Source: Candidatus Rhodoferax bjergmarkensis
Lineage (GTDB): Bacteria > Pseudomonadota > Gammaproteobacteria > Burkholderiales > Burkholderiaceae_C
Direction: 5' to 3'
DNA length: 64,000 bases
Assembly (NCBI GenBank): GCA_016708345.1
Contig: JADJFX010000042.1
Coordinates: 1 to 64,000, forward strand
Below the pieces are notes generated by a model. It did not search any database. It was not told where the DNA came from and saw only the letters and a program-made list of their open reading frames with translations. Positions 8,448-18,348 of this stretch are shown here, piece after piece. A program made the translations under genes and the position numbers. Numbering within the stretch: the stretch's first letter is position 1; each line of letters starts with the position of its first letter.

Positions 8448-11164
8448 ATGTTGCTACTTCGTGATGGACATGGCCCGGCCACGGTGATTCGGCGCAGCGA
8501 CTACGCCGCACCCGCCTACTGGATTGACACCGTCAACCTGACCTTTGACCTGGACCCCGCCAAAACCCGGGTGCTTAACAAAATGACGCTGCGCCGCAAC
8601 CCGGACGCACCAGCCCAAGCCCTGCGGCTCGATGGCGAAGCACTCAACCTGGCACGCGTGCTCGTCAATGGACAAGGCACATCGTTCAGATCGACGGTGC
8701 CCAGCTGGTGCTGGAAAACCTGCCGGTTGAAGGCAGCTTCGAGATTGAAATTTTTACCACCTGCGCGCCTGCAAACACCAGCCTGACTGGTTTGTACACG
8801 AGCAAAGACTCGTTTTTCACCCAGTGTGAGGCCGAGGGCTTTCGACGCATCACCTATTTTCAGGACCGCCCCGATGTAATGGCCAGCTACACCGTGACGC
8901 TGCGTGCGGACAGGCACAAGTACCCGGTGCTGCTCTCCAATGGCAATCTGGTGGACTCCCGGCCTGCTGACCGGCGCGGGTAATGAAGGCCGCCATTTCG
9001 CGACCGGGCGGACCCCACAAAAACCGTCCTACCTGTTCGCACTGGTGGCTGGTCAGCTGGTGTGCCGCGAGCAGCGCATCACCTCGCGCGCAGGCAAGAT
9101 CATTTGCTGCAGGTCTATGTGCGCCACGGCGACATGGACAAAACCGAGCACGCCATGAACTCGCTGATGGCGTCTGTTGTGTGGGATGAGGCCCGCTTTG
9201 GGCTGCCACTTGACCTGGAACGCTTCATGATTGTGGCCACCAGCGACTTCAATATGGGGCCATGGAAAACAAGGGCCTGAACATCTTCAACACCAAATAC
9301 GTGCTGGCCAGCCAGCCACCGCCACCGATGCAGATTACGCCAACATCGGGCGTGGTGGGCCATGAATATTTCCACAACTGGACCGGCAACCGTGTGACTT
9401 GCCGCGACTGGTTCCAGCTGAGCCTGAAAGAAGGCCTGACCGTTTTCCGAGACCAGGAGTTTTCGCAGGACTTGTGCAGCGACGCATCCGCCCGGGCTGT
9501 CAAACGCATTGAAGACGTGCGCGTACTGCGCACCGCCCAGTTCCCCGAAGACGCGGGCCCGATGGCCCACCCGGTGCGGCCTGACAGCTACCTTGAGATC
9601 AACAATTTCTACACCGTCACCATTTTATGAAAAAGGTGCCGAGCTGGTGCGCATGATGCAAACACTGGTCGGGGCCGGGGATAGCAAAACTGGCCGTACC
9701 AATTTTGCCAAAGGGCTGTCGCTGTACTTTGCCCGCCGACAGCCGGACCGTCACCTGTGACGATTTTGCGCAAGCGGTGGCAGACGCCAACCCGGACTCC
9801 GATCTGGCTTTTTGCTGCCCCAATTCAAGCGCTGGTACAGCCGGGCTGGCACGCCCGGCTCGCTGCAAAGGGCCGGTACGATGCACAGGCGCAGACCTAC
9901 ACGCTGCAATTCAGCCAAAGTTGCGCCCCCACACCAGGCCAGCCAGACAAGGGCCCTTTGTCATTCCTGTCACCTGGGCCTGATTGGCATCAGCGGCAAA
10001 GCCCTGCCCTTGCAGGCGGACGGCGAAACCGCCATTGCGGACAATTTCCTGTTTGTAATGACCAGCGCCAGCGAATCCATCACATTCGTCAATGTCGGGA
10101 AGAACCAGTTCCGTCCATCTTGCGCGGTTTTTCTGCCCCAGTGGTGCTCGATTTCGACCACACCGACGCCCAACCTCTGACCTTGCTGGCTTTCGATACC
10201 GACCCCTTCAGCCGCTGGGAGGCCGGACAGCGTCTGGGCCTGCGCAGCGCTATCAAAGCTATAGCTGGTGACGCAAACTCCACGGGCGCAAGCCAGCTAA
10301 ACGATGCCTATATTGACGCCATGCGCAGTGTGCTGATCTCGGAAAAGCTCGACGCTGCGTTCAAGGAGCTGGTGCTCACCCTTCCCTCTGAAGCCTACAT
10401 TGCCGAGCAGCACGGGGTTGTGGACCCACAACGGATTCACCGGTGCGCGAAGCCATGCGGGCGCAGATGGCCAACGCACTCAATGTGCGGTGGCAGAAGG
10501 TGTTTGAAACCCACAGCGACAGCGGTGCCTACCGCCCCGACGCCTTGTCAGCCGGGCGGCGCGCGCTGGCAGGCATGGCGCTGAGCCAGCTTACATGCTA
10601 GCGGCGCGCACCAGTGGCGATATTGCTTGGCCCGGCCGGTGACTATCAGCGCTTCAAGGTGGCGGACAACATGACCGATCGCATCAACGCCCTGAGCGCG
10701 CTGGTAAGCAGTGGCCATGCGCTTGCCGCCCCTGCCCTGGAGCACTTCTACACCCAGTTCAAGGATGAAGGCTGGTGCTGGACAAGTGGTTTTGCACTGC
10801 AGGCAGGGGCTTGCGACCGAGGCGGCGGTGCTGCCTGCTGTGCGTCAACTGCTGACCCACCCTGACTTCAGCCTTCGCAACCCGAACCGCGCCCGCAGCG
10901 TCATCTTCAGCTACTGCAACGCCAATCAGGTGCCTTTCACACCGCATGGACGCGACAGGCTATGTGTTCTGGAGCGAACGGGTGATTGAACTCGACGGCA
11001 TCAACCCTCAAGTTGCGTCCCGACTGGCGCGTGCGCTGGACCGCTGGAAAAATTGGCCAGGCCTTACCGCAGCGCCGCTCGCGAAGCCATCTCGCGCATT
11101 GCGGCCAAGAACGACCTGAGCAACGACGTGCGCGAAGTCGTCCAGCCGGGCGCTGGCCGACTGA
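8448..11164 (+). pseudogene. pepN: Aminopeptidase N (frameshifted)
   Basis: An M1 zinc metalloaminopeptidase that removes N-terminal residues from peptides in the cytoplasm. Early frames read DYAAPAYWIDTVNLTFDLDP, then YFQDRPDVMASYTVTLRAD. The zinc site is VVGHEYFHNWTGNRVTC (about base 9360) with the second-Glu helix LKEGLTVFRDQEFSQD. The C-terminal part reads DRINALSALVSSGHALAAPAL, then NPNRARSVIFSYCNAN, ending SRALAD at 11164. About 905 codons fits E. coli-type PepN (870). A dozen or so indels split it, but all conserved blocks remain in order, so the intact gene probably exists in the organism. The start abuts the HAD gene. Confidence 0.8.
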
Positions 11165-11215
11165 AAATATATTCCTGTCCATGTTCACCTGTTTATCCAT
11201 CGAAATAGATCAACC

Positions 11216-12213
11216 ATGAATACCAAAAAATTTTTGACCCGTTACCTGGTAGAGCAACAGCGCCGGGATGGACATATTCCGCCAGGATTGCGCCTGCTCA
11301 CGGAGGTGGTGGCACGTGCTTGCAAGCGAATCAACCCGGGCCGTCAACAAAGGCTCTTTGGGCGAAGTCATGGGCAGCGCCGACGGCGAAAATGTCGAGG
11401 GCGAAATGCAGAAAAGCTGGACATCATTGCCAACGAAGTCTTGATCAGAACCCAATGAATGGGGAGGCCATCTTGCGGCCATGGCCAGCGAAGAGATGGA
11501 GGTATTTATGTTGTCCCGAATCGCTACCCCGGGGCGAATACCTGCTGCTGTTCGATCCGCTCGACGGCTCCAGCAATGTGGACGTGAACGTCAGCATCGG
11601 CACGATCTTCAGTGTGTTGCTCAAACCCGAAGGCGCAGGCGTGTCAGAGCAAGACTTCCTGCAATCTGGCTGCAAGCAGGTCGCGGCGGGTTACTGCGTT
11701 TATGGACCCCAAACCACCGCTGGTGCTGACTGTTGGAGATGGCGTGGCCGTATTCACCCTCGACCGGGAGCGGGGTTCTTTCATGCTGACCAGAAACTTG
11801 CGCATCCCTGCAGACACACAAGAATTCTCCATCACCTTGAGCAACATGCGACACTGGGACGAACCGGTCAAGCGCTACATCAATGAAGCCTGCAAGGCAA
11901 AAGGCCAGGGCAAAGACTTCAACATGCGCTGGGTCGCCAGCGCCGGTGGCCGATGTTCACCGCATACTCACCCGCGGCGGCATTTTCCTGTACCCGTGGG
12001 ACAAACGTGACCCCGAAAAAGGCCGGCAAGCGCGCCTGATGGACTGGGGCAACCCCGATGGCTTGGTTGGTGGAAACAAGCCGGTGGTGCCGCCACCAAT
12101 GGCAAGCAACGGATTTTGGACATCCAGCCTGACAAACTGCACCAGCGCGTGAGCGTGATGCTGGGCTCAAAAAAGAAGTCGATCGTGTGACCTCATACCA
12201 CGGCACGATATAA
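11216..12213 (+). pseudogene. fbp: Fructose-1,6-bisphosphatase class I (frameshifted)
   Basis: Hydrolyses fructose-1,6-bisphosphate to fructose-6-phosphate in gluconeogenesis or the Calvin cycle. The ATG at 11216 gives LTRYLVEQQRRDGHIPPGLRLL. The metal-binding motif LLLFDPLDGSSNVDVNVSIGT lies at about base 11545. It continues VYGPQTT, LSNMRHWDEPVKRYIN, DVHRILTRGGIFLYPWD and the C-terminus VSVMLGSKK-VDRVTSYH before the TAA at 12211-12213. Frames change near 11330, 11450, 11510, 11720, 11945 and 12030. Repaired length of about 330 residues fits class I enzymes. tRNA-Thr lies 13 bases downstream. Confidence 0.85.
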
Positions 12214-12225
12214 TTTCGCGCTTGT

Positions 12226-12301
12226 GCCGGTGTAGCTCAGTCGGTAGAGCAGCTCATTCGTAATGAGAAGGTCGGGTGTTCGATTCATCTCTCCGGCACC
12301 A
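12226..12301 (+). tRNA. tRNA-Thr (anticodon CGT)
   Basis: A full cloverleaf of 76 bases including the encoded CCA. The D-arm reads GCTCAGTCGGTAGAGC. The anticodon stem is CTCAT/ATGAG with loop TTCGTAA, so the anticodon is CGT. The T-arm contains TTCGATT and the acceptor closes GCCGG/CCGGC. One T-T mismatch lies in the acceptor stem. Its 3' half is duplicated at 20226-20271, marking it as the integration target of the adjacent element. Confidence 0.93.
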
Positions 12302-12306
12302 ATAGA
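12261..12306 (+). repeat. attL: left 46-bp direct repeat within tRNA-Thr
   Basis: The repeat covers the anticodon-stem 3' side to six bases past the CCA. It is identical to 20226-20271 over 46 bp. Extending leftward gives seven more bases with one mismatch, at the anticodon. The complete tRNA is preserved at this end. Confidence 0.9.
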
Positions 12307-12358
12307 TACAAGGGTTTGCTGCTATTAAGTTAGTAGTGAACCCTTTCTTTTAATGGAC

Positions 12359-12379
12359 TTACAGACTATTTACAGACTG
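12359..12379 (+). repeat. 21-bp subterminal direct repeat, left copy
   Basis: This is identical to 20071-20091 and in the same orientation. Internally it repeats the unit TTTACAGACT/TTACAGACT twice. One copy lies near each end of the element, so arm-type binding sites for the integrase are a reasonable reading. Confidence 0.6.
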
Positions 12380-12471
12380 CGGTACATGGTTTTGTACCGT
12401 GTAGCCATCAGCGCCAGACGAAAGAAAACCCGCACGCGGCGGGGTTCGCAACTGAAGTCGGGTCTTAACTT

Positions 12472-12717
12472 CTATGTTGTGCCATGCAGACTGGCAACGC
12501 CCCACGGATTACGCCTTACCTCAAAGGATGCCCGGTCAATCAGTGCCTGCTCTGTCTCACTGGTCTGGCGCATCCAGTGGTTGCAGTCGCCATCACGCAG
12601 GCGGGTTATTTCAACGTCAAGTTGTCCGGGTGTCACAACGCGGCGAATGATGGTCAGGGCGTCATAGGTTGGGTTCGCCGCCTCCAGTGCTGTGATTCTC
12701 TTTTCAAGGTTTTGCAT
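12472..12717 (-). CDS. Small hypothetical protein with N-terminal coiled coil
   Basis: This 81-residue protein starts MQNLEKRITALEAANPTYDAL. The ATG at 12717 is chosen because a good Shine-Dalgarno (AGGGAGA) precedes it; longer readings extend into unrelated sequence. The N-terminus is a short predicted coiled coil; the middle is TIIRRVVTPGQLDVEITRLRD. It is the last gene of the element before attL. I do not recognise the family. Its position among small nuclease and HTH genes suggests an accessory role in the element only. It reads through without a break, unlike the genes just upstream. Confidence 0.5.
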   Translation of the reverse strand: MQNLEKRITALEAANPTYDALTIIRRVVTPGQLDVEITRLRDGDCNHWMRQTSETEQALIDRASFEVRRNPWGVASLHGTT

Positions 12718-12841
12718 TTGTTTCTCCCTATCGTGGCTTTCCAATATGGTCCCCAACACGGCTCTCGGTACGTTTTCCAGCCATTCTCGGTCACCGTCAG
12801 GTCGCCACGGGCGGCACTTCAAGCCCCTGCTTTGGCACCAG

Positions 12842-13333
12842 TCAAACATGCGGTGTGCGCTTCGCAGCCTCTTCGGGCTTGGTTGCTGCTTCAAGAACCT
12901 TCAGACGCGCGTCAGGCTGTGCATTGTGTTTTGCCTCAATGAAGTGATGCGGGCAGCGAGTTCGTCAATTTCGGTCACCCGTGCCAGTTGACCTATGGCG
13001 GCAATCAGTTGGCTACCCTGCCCCGGTGCAAGTTCTCCAACAGCCACGACACCAGCACGGCCCGGCCTTGGTCGGTCAGGTGCCATCAGGCAGCGTTATC
13101 GGCTGGGTTGGCTCCACTGGCCTTCAAAGGTGCAATGGCACGCTCTAAAAGCAGCCTAGCGGCCCCTGTGTCGCCCTCAGCGCCAGCGCCATCAAGCTGT
13201 CAAAATCTCAGGCACACGAGCGGCAATGGCGGCGCGGATTTTCGGCACTTCGCCAGTGCCCGGCGTTCGGCCTTGGGGTTGCCAGATTCGCCCTTTTTCC
13301 AACGCCCCGGCGCTCGTTTTTGATTGCGGTCAT
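12842..13333 (-). pseudogene. DUF5681-like / terminase-small-subunit-like element protein (frameshifted)
   Basis: The ATG at 13333 (Shine-Dalgarno AAGAAGG) gives MTAIKNERR. Across frames follow VPEILTA-SLMALAL, ARLLLERAIAPLKASGA, LTDQGRAGVVAVGELAPGQ, GSQLIAAIGQLARVTEIDELAARI, and a charged tail ending AAKRTPHV at 12842. The pattern, a basic opening, a helical LLLERAIAPLK block and an APGQG block, is common in small proteins of betaproteobacterial integrative elements and resembles DUF5681-type proteins. That similarity is from memory. The function is unknown; a DNA-binding role is possible. At least three frame changes. Confidence 0.4.
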
Positions 13334-13359
13334 GTTTACCTTCTTTGTTGTTTCAAGTT

Positions 13360-13726
13360 TCAAAAAACATCCCGGCAGTCGCGGGCAACGAAGGCCACAC
13401 CACCAGCACCACGGATGCGCTCAAGGAATACGGCTTGCTCTGGTCGCAGCTTTCCCGTTGGGCCTTTCACTTCTACACCCAGCAAGCGGCCATCACGCAT
13501 TGCCCCAGCACGTCCGGGCATCCGATAAACCCGAATTTCACCCAGCGCGTGCCGATACGGGTAGCGCCTGAGGTTCGTCCGTTCGCACCAGACAACAGCA
13601 GGATGCGCCCTGAGTGCCTCTAGCACCTCAACCAAAGCCTCGGCCTCGGGTCGGTCGTTGGTGCGCTTGGTGGGGCTTGTGGCCGCCAAACAGGTCAAAG
13701 GCTGGCAGTCGATTAACTTCATTCAT
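13360..13726 (-). pseudogene. VRR-NUC domain nuclease (frameshifted)
   Basis: The C-terminal half is clear: DGRLLGVEVKGPTGKLRP, then EQAVFLERIRGAGGVAFVARD. The E-V-K core with the following helix is the signature of VRR-NUC (PD-(D/E)XK-type) nucleases found in phages and integrative elements. The N-terminal half reads MNEVNRLPAFDLFGG in one frame and EALVEVLEALRAHP in another, with at least two frame changes before the nuclease core. A small stand-alone VRR-NUC of about 120 residues beside a primase is typical of phage replication modules, where it may act on branched DNA. That role is inferred. Confidence 0.6.
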
Positions 13727-13831
13727 TGGACGGCCTCACTTCTTCCATACAACTCGTGCGCGTTGCATTTTCAGTTCTCCGTCAAATTGATTGATGCTAT
13801 CGGTACTACCCAATAAATCGGATTTGTAGAC

Positions 13832-14102
13832 TTACCCATGTTGCCCACCTTTCAACCCCAACAGATACCGCGTTGCCGTGTTGGCGGCCTCACTGTTGCC
13901 ATGCTTGTCTGGGTGACACAGTTGCACCAGCGGCGCAGCATGGTCAGCTCAATCGGTGCAGGGGGCTGGTAGGGCTGGTGCGGTCTCCCTTGCGCTCCAG
14001 ATAGCAACTCACACAACAGCTTCCAAGGTTGGTCTTGAACGAACCAGCGGGTATTCGCAGGTCGGGCAAAAGTACCGTTGCACCAGTGAATGATTTATTC
14101 AT
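13832..14102 (-). pseudogene. Small zinc-ribbon-like protein (frameshifted)
   Basis: The ATG at 14102 gives MNKSFTGATVL. With a frame change this continues as a possible CPTCEYPL zinc-ribbon knuckle, and after further changes LVQLCHPDKHGNSEAANTATRYLLGLKGG up to the TAA at 13832. The LCHPDKHGNS segment, which resembles a J-domain HPD motif, is common in small phage-type proteins. The function is unknown. It lies directly downstream of the primase-helicase gene and upstream of the nuclease. Confidence is limited by two or more indels. Confidence 0.35.
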
Positions 14103-14139
14103 TGCAATCACCGCCGAAAAAAACACACGAACCTTCTCC

Positions 14140-16470
14140 CTATGGGGAGAGGAGGATTTCCCCGGTTACGGAATTCACCGAAAACGGCGAAAACGGAGAA
14201 TTTCGGTTATTCAGGCCAGATCCATAACCCCCCTCATTCAAACCCTAACACTCCACGGGAAACTAGCCCAGTAATTGCCTCTCTGGCGCGTGGGCTCGGC
14301 GGTCGGTCGGGCAAGTCAGACTAGAGGCACCACGAACCACAGCGGCTTCAAGCTCAATGCAAGGGCGCAGCGGCGGGGCTCAGACTTGCCGGATATGCCA
14401 TCCTTGAACATGCCACGAATCGCGCTGTAAACCAGGTTCTGATTTCCACCTTGGGGCACCTTCACCCGTTGCACATCGGCGGCGCTTGTGTCGACTCGTA
14501 CCGTGCAGCTTGTTATCGGGTCGCCATGCTCATCAGTGCCCAGCGTTTCCACTTGCAAGCGAAACAGGTGCGCGTCACCATCGGCACCGTCTTTTGACTT
14601 CGCAACCTTCCATTCCCGGCGGTCGTCATCGCGTGAGACTTCCACAGCAGCATCCAGCGCAGCAAATAGCGAACTGTGCCCGCGCAGCCCAGCAACGGTG
14701 TTTTCCGTGTGGTGAACCAGCACCACCAGCCCACCGTAAAGGCGCTGCAGTCGCTTGGCACCCTCCAGATTTCGCCCATGTCCTTTGAACTGTTTTCATC
14801 AGCAGTTGGTGCGGCTCGGTTCAACGTATCGAGAAGCACCACAGAACCAGCAGGCACCACGGCGGCAAGGTCTTATGTCCCGTGGGTCTGTCAGCTTGAA
14901 CAGTTTGCAGCAACATATTCAGGCCAGCGGGCAGCGTGCGGCCTTTGTGGGCTTCCATGCTTGGGCGCGTAAGCTTGAACCCGGCTTCACCTTCCAGTGC
15001 GGCGTACACCACGGGCGCAGCTTCCACCCGGCAATCAAACCAGCGCAAACCCTCGGCAATAGCGGCGGCCATGTCCCCAAGGCCAAGAACGATTTACCAC
15101 TGGAACTGGCCCATACGGCCCAGCCAATCCGTCAGCAGGCAACACGCCACGCACGCGCCATTGAAGCGGCGGTAATGCATGAAGGTCAGCACTGCCCAGC
15201 AGCTTGTAACGCGGTGCAGGCTTGGGCGGCTCTGTCGCGGCTTCAATAGCGCAGCCAGCACGTCGAAACCGTCACGCTGCATCAGGTCGTTGCGTCGAAG
15301 TTGTTGGCCTCGCCCTCGGGCATGGCGGCAACAGCGGCTAACATCGGCGGCAATCTTTGCGGCGTCGGCTTCCTTGCCCATCAGGCAGCAGCACCAGCCG
15401 GGCAGCATCATCGTTCTGGCGCAGGGCTTGTTGCCACCTTGCCCATGTTGCTGGCACCAAAGCAAACCACGGCAGCCCCGGTCGCTTGCCACACTGCCCA
15501 CGCCTGCCCGATACCCTCCACGATGTAAACCACGCCACCGGGCACCAGTTCGCCCACAGTGAACCAGCCTTGCACCGAATCCCCCGCAGGTTCAATTTCC
15601 GGGCTTGTCAGCAGCTTTCAGGTTTGCGGCAACATCGGGCGGCGGTATCAGTTACAAGGTCGATAACGTGCCATCAGTGGCCATGCACGGCACCACCAAC
15701 GCCTCGGCCATGCTTTCTCCCATGATGCGCAGCGGGTCACCAGCAGGCACCACTCGAAGAGCATCAACGGAACCCCGGCGGCTCGCTTCGCTGCAATGTA
15801 CAGGTGTTGATTTGTAGCAGGCTCACAGCGGTCGTACACCTCACGGGCACCCATGCGGTGCAGGCTTGCGCGGCGGTTCTGTGGACTTTGTCGTGGGCCT
15901 TGTTGGCGCAGGACGTGGGCTTGCGGTGCCATCCTGCCAGCCGTGGTCACGGGCCATGCCAAACAATGCACCAGCCCCAACACCACCGGGCGCGGTCTTG
16001 AAACTGCGAAAAGTAGCGACAGGCTTGGGCGTTGTATGTGTCGGCTGGGCGCTCCATTGGTTGAAGTCATCAAAGCCACCGCCAGCAACATGAAAAGCCA
16101 TTCCAGCCTTCACCATTGGTCACGGGGCAGGTCGGAAGGTATCGAGGTAAAGCGCATCACGTGCGCGGTCGGTGTCATTCGCTTGCATGGTCACCCCATG
16201 GCGCATGGTGTACGCGGCCTGTTTCGCTTTTGTCGACCAGGAATACAGGGCTATCTTGCGGCTCCAGCCGTTGCACTTCACACGGATAGAAACAGGCTCC
16301 CAGCCCAAGTAATCCAAGTCCTTCACGGCGGCGGCAAAGTCGCCAGCCTTTACCCTCGTTCAACCAGTCGATTTGTGTCAGGTCACGCGCCAGCAGGTCA
16401 TTCCAATGCCTGTTCAGCGGCGCTTCCACGCGGCGGCATCAGTGGAGCAGAATGCCGGGCCTTCAAACAT
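14140..16470 (-). pseudogene. Primase-helicase (TOPRIM plus RepA-like AAA ATPase), broken
   Basis: Joined frames give a replication protein of about 770 residues. An N-terminal primase part reads KTAPGGVGAGALFGMARDHGW, then a TOPRIM-like section around VYIVEGIGQAWAVWQATG and VVCFGASNMGKVA. The C-terminal ATPase has a Walker A, YGPVASGKSF (about base 15090), a Walker B, SVVLLDTLNRAAPTADENSS, and a RepA-type VLVHHT sensor motif. This layout is usual for replication genes of satellites and plasmid-like islands, where it primes and unwinds the element's DNA. The ATG at 16470 overlaps the preceding small gene. At least eight frame changes are spread through it. Confidence 0.65.
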
Positions 16471-16672
16471 GGGGATTTGTTCCGGGTGTGGTCATTACAG
16501 CGCCCCAGACAATCGCCACACACTGCACAGTCAGCACCACAAACATGAAGCAAAATTCAGGGTTTGCGCTTGCGTAACGTGCGGCAACAGCTATAAAATC
16601 AGTAGCGTATTTAGAGAGTGTTTTTACGAACTGCCCGGCACCACCCGGGCTTTCGTTTTTGTGGGCGTCCAT
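16463..16672 (-). CDS. Small membrane protein carrying an in-frame repeat copy
   Basis: This 69-residue ORF starts MDAHKNESPGGAGQFV. The ATG overlaps the stop of the upstream HTH gene by one base (TAATG), and its end overlaps the start of the primase-helicase gene, so it sits in an unbroken translational chain. A hydrophobic stretch, FCFMFVVLTVQCVAIVWGAV, can form one membrane helix. The central residues (about YATDFIAVAARYASANPEF) are encoded by the reverse strand of the dispersed repeat at 16551-16607. No family is recognised. It might be a non-coding remnant kept open by chance. Confidence 0.45.
   Translation of the reverse strand: MDAHKNESPGGAGQFVKTLSKYATDFIAVAARYASANPEFCFMFVVLTVQCVAIVWGAVMTTPGTNPHV
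16551..16607 (+). repeat. Dispersed ~55-bp repeat, copy 2 (inside a small ORF of the element)
   Basis: The copy has CAAAATTCAGGG, GTTTGCGC, a spacer, ACGTGCGGCAACAGCTA and a tail ending AGTAGCG. It aligns along its whole length with the copies at 51578 and 52928. It reads antisense to the 69-aa ORF. Confidence 0.6.
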
Positions 16673-16938
16673 TACAGTGCAACCCCGGCCAATGCCTTGA
16701 CTTCCGAAGTGCTCCACGCCAGCAGGCCACCAATGCGGCGCGGGCGTATGGGGCCAGTGCCATCACGCATAGCCCAAGTGCGCAATGTTTGCGGGCGGCG
16801 GTTCAGGTAGAACGCGGCTTCGTCGGTTTTCAGGTTGGGGCGGGTGACTTGCTCCAGCGGCAGGTATTGCCCTGTGAACTGTTGCGGGGCGGTTGCCTCA
16901 CGCATCGCTTGGATGCTTGAGTGGGTAGCGGTCGTCAT
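16672..16938 (-). CDS. Excisionase-like helix-turn-helix protein (AlpA/MerR type)
   Basis: This 88-residue protein starts MTTATHSS at 16938; an upstream in-frame extension adds no recognisable sequence. Residues about 35-85 read LKTDEAAFYLNRRPQTLRTWAMRDG followed by RPRRIGGLLAWSTSEVKALAG. This is the winged-helix 'helix_turn_helix_17'/AlpA arrangement used by excisionases and satellite activators. It would bind DNA to direct excision or to switch on element genes. It is upstream of and overlaps the small membrane protein gene, in the same polarity as the integrase. The specific role, excision or transcription activation, is inferred. Confidence 0.65.
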   Translation of the reverse strand: MTTATHSSIQAMREATAPQQFTGQYLPLEQVTRPNLKTDEAAFYLNRRPQTLRTWAMRDGTGPIRPRRIGGLLAWSTSEVKALAGVAL

Positions 16939-17113
16939 GGCTTCGTTTCCTTCCCCCGCCACTAACAACACTAACCCGGCAGGGCATGGAACGAATTGAA
17001 AATATCCGCACTTTTTGAGGGCTCACCCCGGAATTAGAAAATCCATTCGAATCAACGGCTTACATCAATACAAGCATCGCAAACCGGAATTAATCCCCGG
17101 ATATTTGGCACTG

Positions 17114-17974
17114 TTAATCTGACGTGCAATACGTTGCAAAGTATTCATTGAAAGCGTCACGCCACGGAATCAAAACGGGATTGCGATTAAATCGAGAATG
17201 AAAGGCTTTCATAACCTGCTCTTTTGCCTTGTCCCCATTGGTTTCACCGTGTATCAATTGCGCCAGAACCAACGGGTCCCACACTGCAGATGCACCACCC
17301 GCAGTGCCTCGGGCCTTGCGTGCGGGGTGTAGCCAATGCGAACCACTCAAATTTTTGGGCCATCGGTCGGCAGACCAGCCATTCACGCCATCGAAAGTAA
17401 CAGCAATCTCTTTTGTCAGTAGTCCATCCTCCACCGGCCCGGCCTTGTCAGGCCCCACGCCATCGGATGCGCCTACAGTCTCCACGGGCGCAGGCGTTGC
17501 GGGTGTCTGTGCTGGCGCTGCCACGGGCGGCGGTTTTGCGGCCACAAGCTCAGGCGGTAGGTTGATATAACCAATATGGGCACACCAAGCGGCGAAAGCC
17601 TGCATAGTTACAAGCCCGTCATGCCCTAGAAAGTACGTCCGGTCATACAAATTACGCTTAAGAAGTTCAAGCCGTTTTGTGAACTCTGTTTCAGCCTCAC
17701 GAATTGGAAAACTGTCGTTTGTGAAATGAACCCCACTTCCCATCCATGATTGCGGGTGATGCGTCATGTTTTCGGGGTTGATATTCAAAGACAATGCGAC
17801 AGCTTCCCAAGGCTTCAGCGGCATGTGAATCCAGTGCTTCCAGTCAATCGGTTGTTTGATAGCCTTTGCAGGCGGGCGGTAACTGTGACGGCCCGACAGT
17901 GGGGTTATTGGCTCTGGCGCTTTGCTTATCTGAATTGGCTTGCGTGCTTGCGGTAGGTTGTTGTTTTGATTCAT
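17114..17974 (-). CDS. Conserved element protein of unknown function (286 aa)
   Basis: This intact ORF starts MNQNNNLPQARKP. It has a conserved-looking N-terminal block DWKHWIHMPLKPWEAVALSLNINPE (residues ~44-68). After a Pro/Ala-rich linker (residues ~145-180) comes a C-terminal block with DPLVLAQLIHGE and FHSRFNRNPVLIPWRDAFNEYF. I have met similar proteins in betaproteobacterial integrative elements but know no function. The two-lobed layout with a flexible linker suggests an adaptor or DNA-binding role, which is only a guess. It lies between the antitoxin and the excisionase-like gene. Confidence 0.7.
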   Translation of the reverse strand: MNQNNNLPQARKPIQISKAPEPITPLSGRHSYRPPAKAIKQPIDWKHWIHMPLKPWEAVALSLNINPENMTHHPQSWMGSGVHFTNDSFPIREAETEFTKRLELLKRNLYDRTYFLGHDGLVTMQAFAAWCAHIGYINLPPELVAAKPPPVAAPAQTPATPAPVETVGASDGVGPDKAGPVEDGLLTKEIAVTFDGVNGWSADRWPKNLSGSHWLHPARKARGTAGGASAVWDPLVLAQLIHGETNGDKAKEQVMKAFHSRFNRNPVLIPWRDAFNEYFATYCTSD

Positions 17975-18069
17975 TGCACCCCTTCAAGGTGTCACTTCAA
18001 ATAAGAGCCCCAGCAAGCGGGTGAAGGTGCCCGCCTTTCGTCTGGCCGGACTAGCTGGGGCAAAACGGT

Positions 18070-18348
18070 TTAGGCGGCTTCCAGATGCACCACGGCACGC
18101 GCTCCAACGGCTTGCGCATAGCGTTGTACTGTTCGGATGGAAGGCATACGGGTGCCACCCTCTAGGCGTGCAATGACGCTCTGTGTGGTGCCCATGCGCT
18201 GTGCCACTTCGCCCTGCGTCAATCCGGCACGGGCACGGGCGGCTATCAGTTCGCGGGCCATGCTGAATTCGGCGGTCATGGCGTCATATTCGGCCCGCGT
18301 GTCGGTGTCGGCTAACAATTCAGTTTTGAGTGTGCGAAGTGTTTTCAT
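18070..18348 (-). CDS. XRE-family antitoxin (HigA-like)
   Basis: This 92-residue protein starts MKTLRTLKTELLAD. Residues ~33-85 form a Cro/CI helix-turn-helix: LIAARARAGLTQGEVAQRM, then TTQSVIARLEGGTRMPSIRTVQRYAQAVG. It is the partner of the toxin gene upstream; the two overlap by four bases (ATGA), which is the usual toxin-first order of HigBA-type systems. It should bind the toxin and repress the operon promoter. The start at 18348 is fixed by the overlap; a longer reading through the toxin gene is a shadow. Confidence 0.85.
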   Translation of the reverse strand: MKTLRTLKTELLADTDTRAEYDAMTAEFSMARELIAARARAGLTQGEVAQRMGTTQSVIARLEGGTRMPSIRTVQRYAQAVGARAVVHLEAA

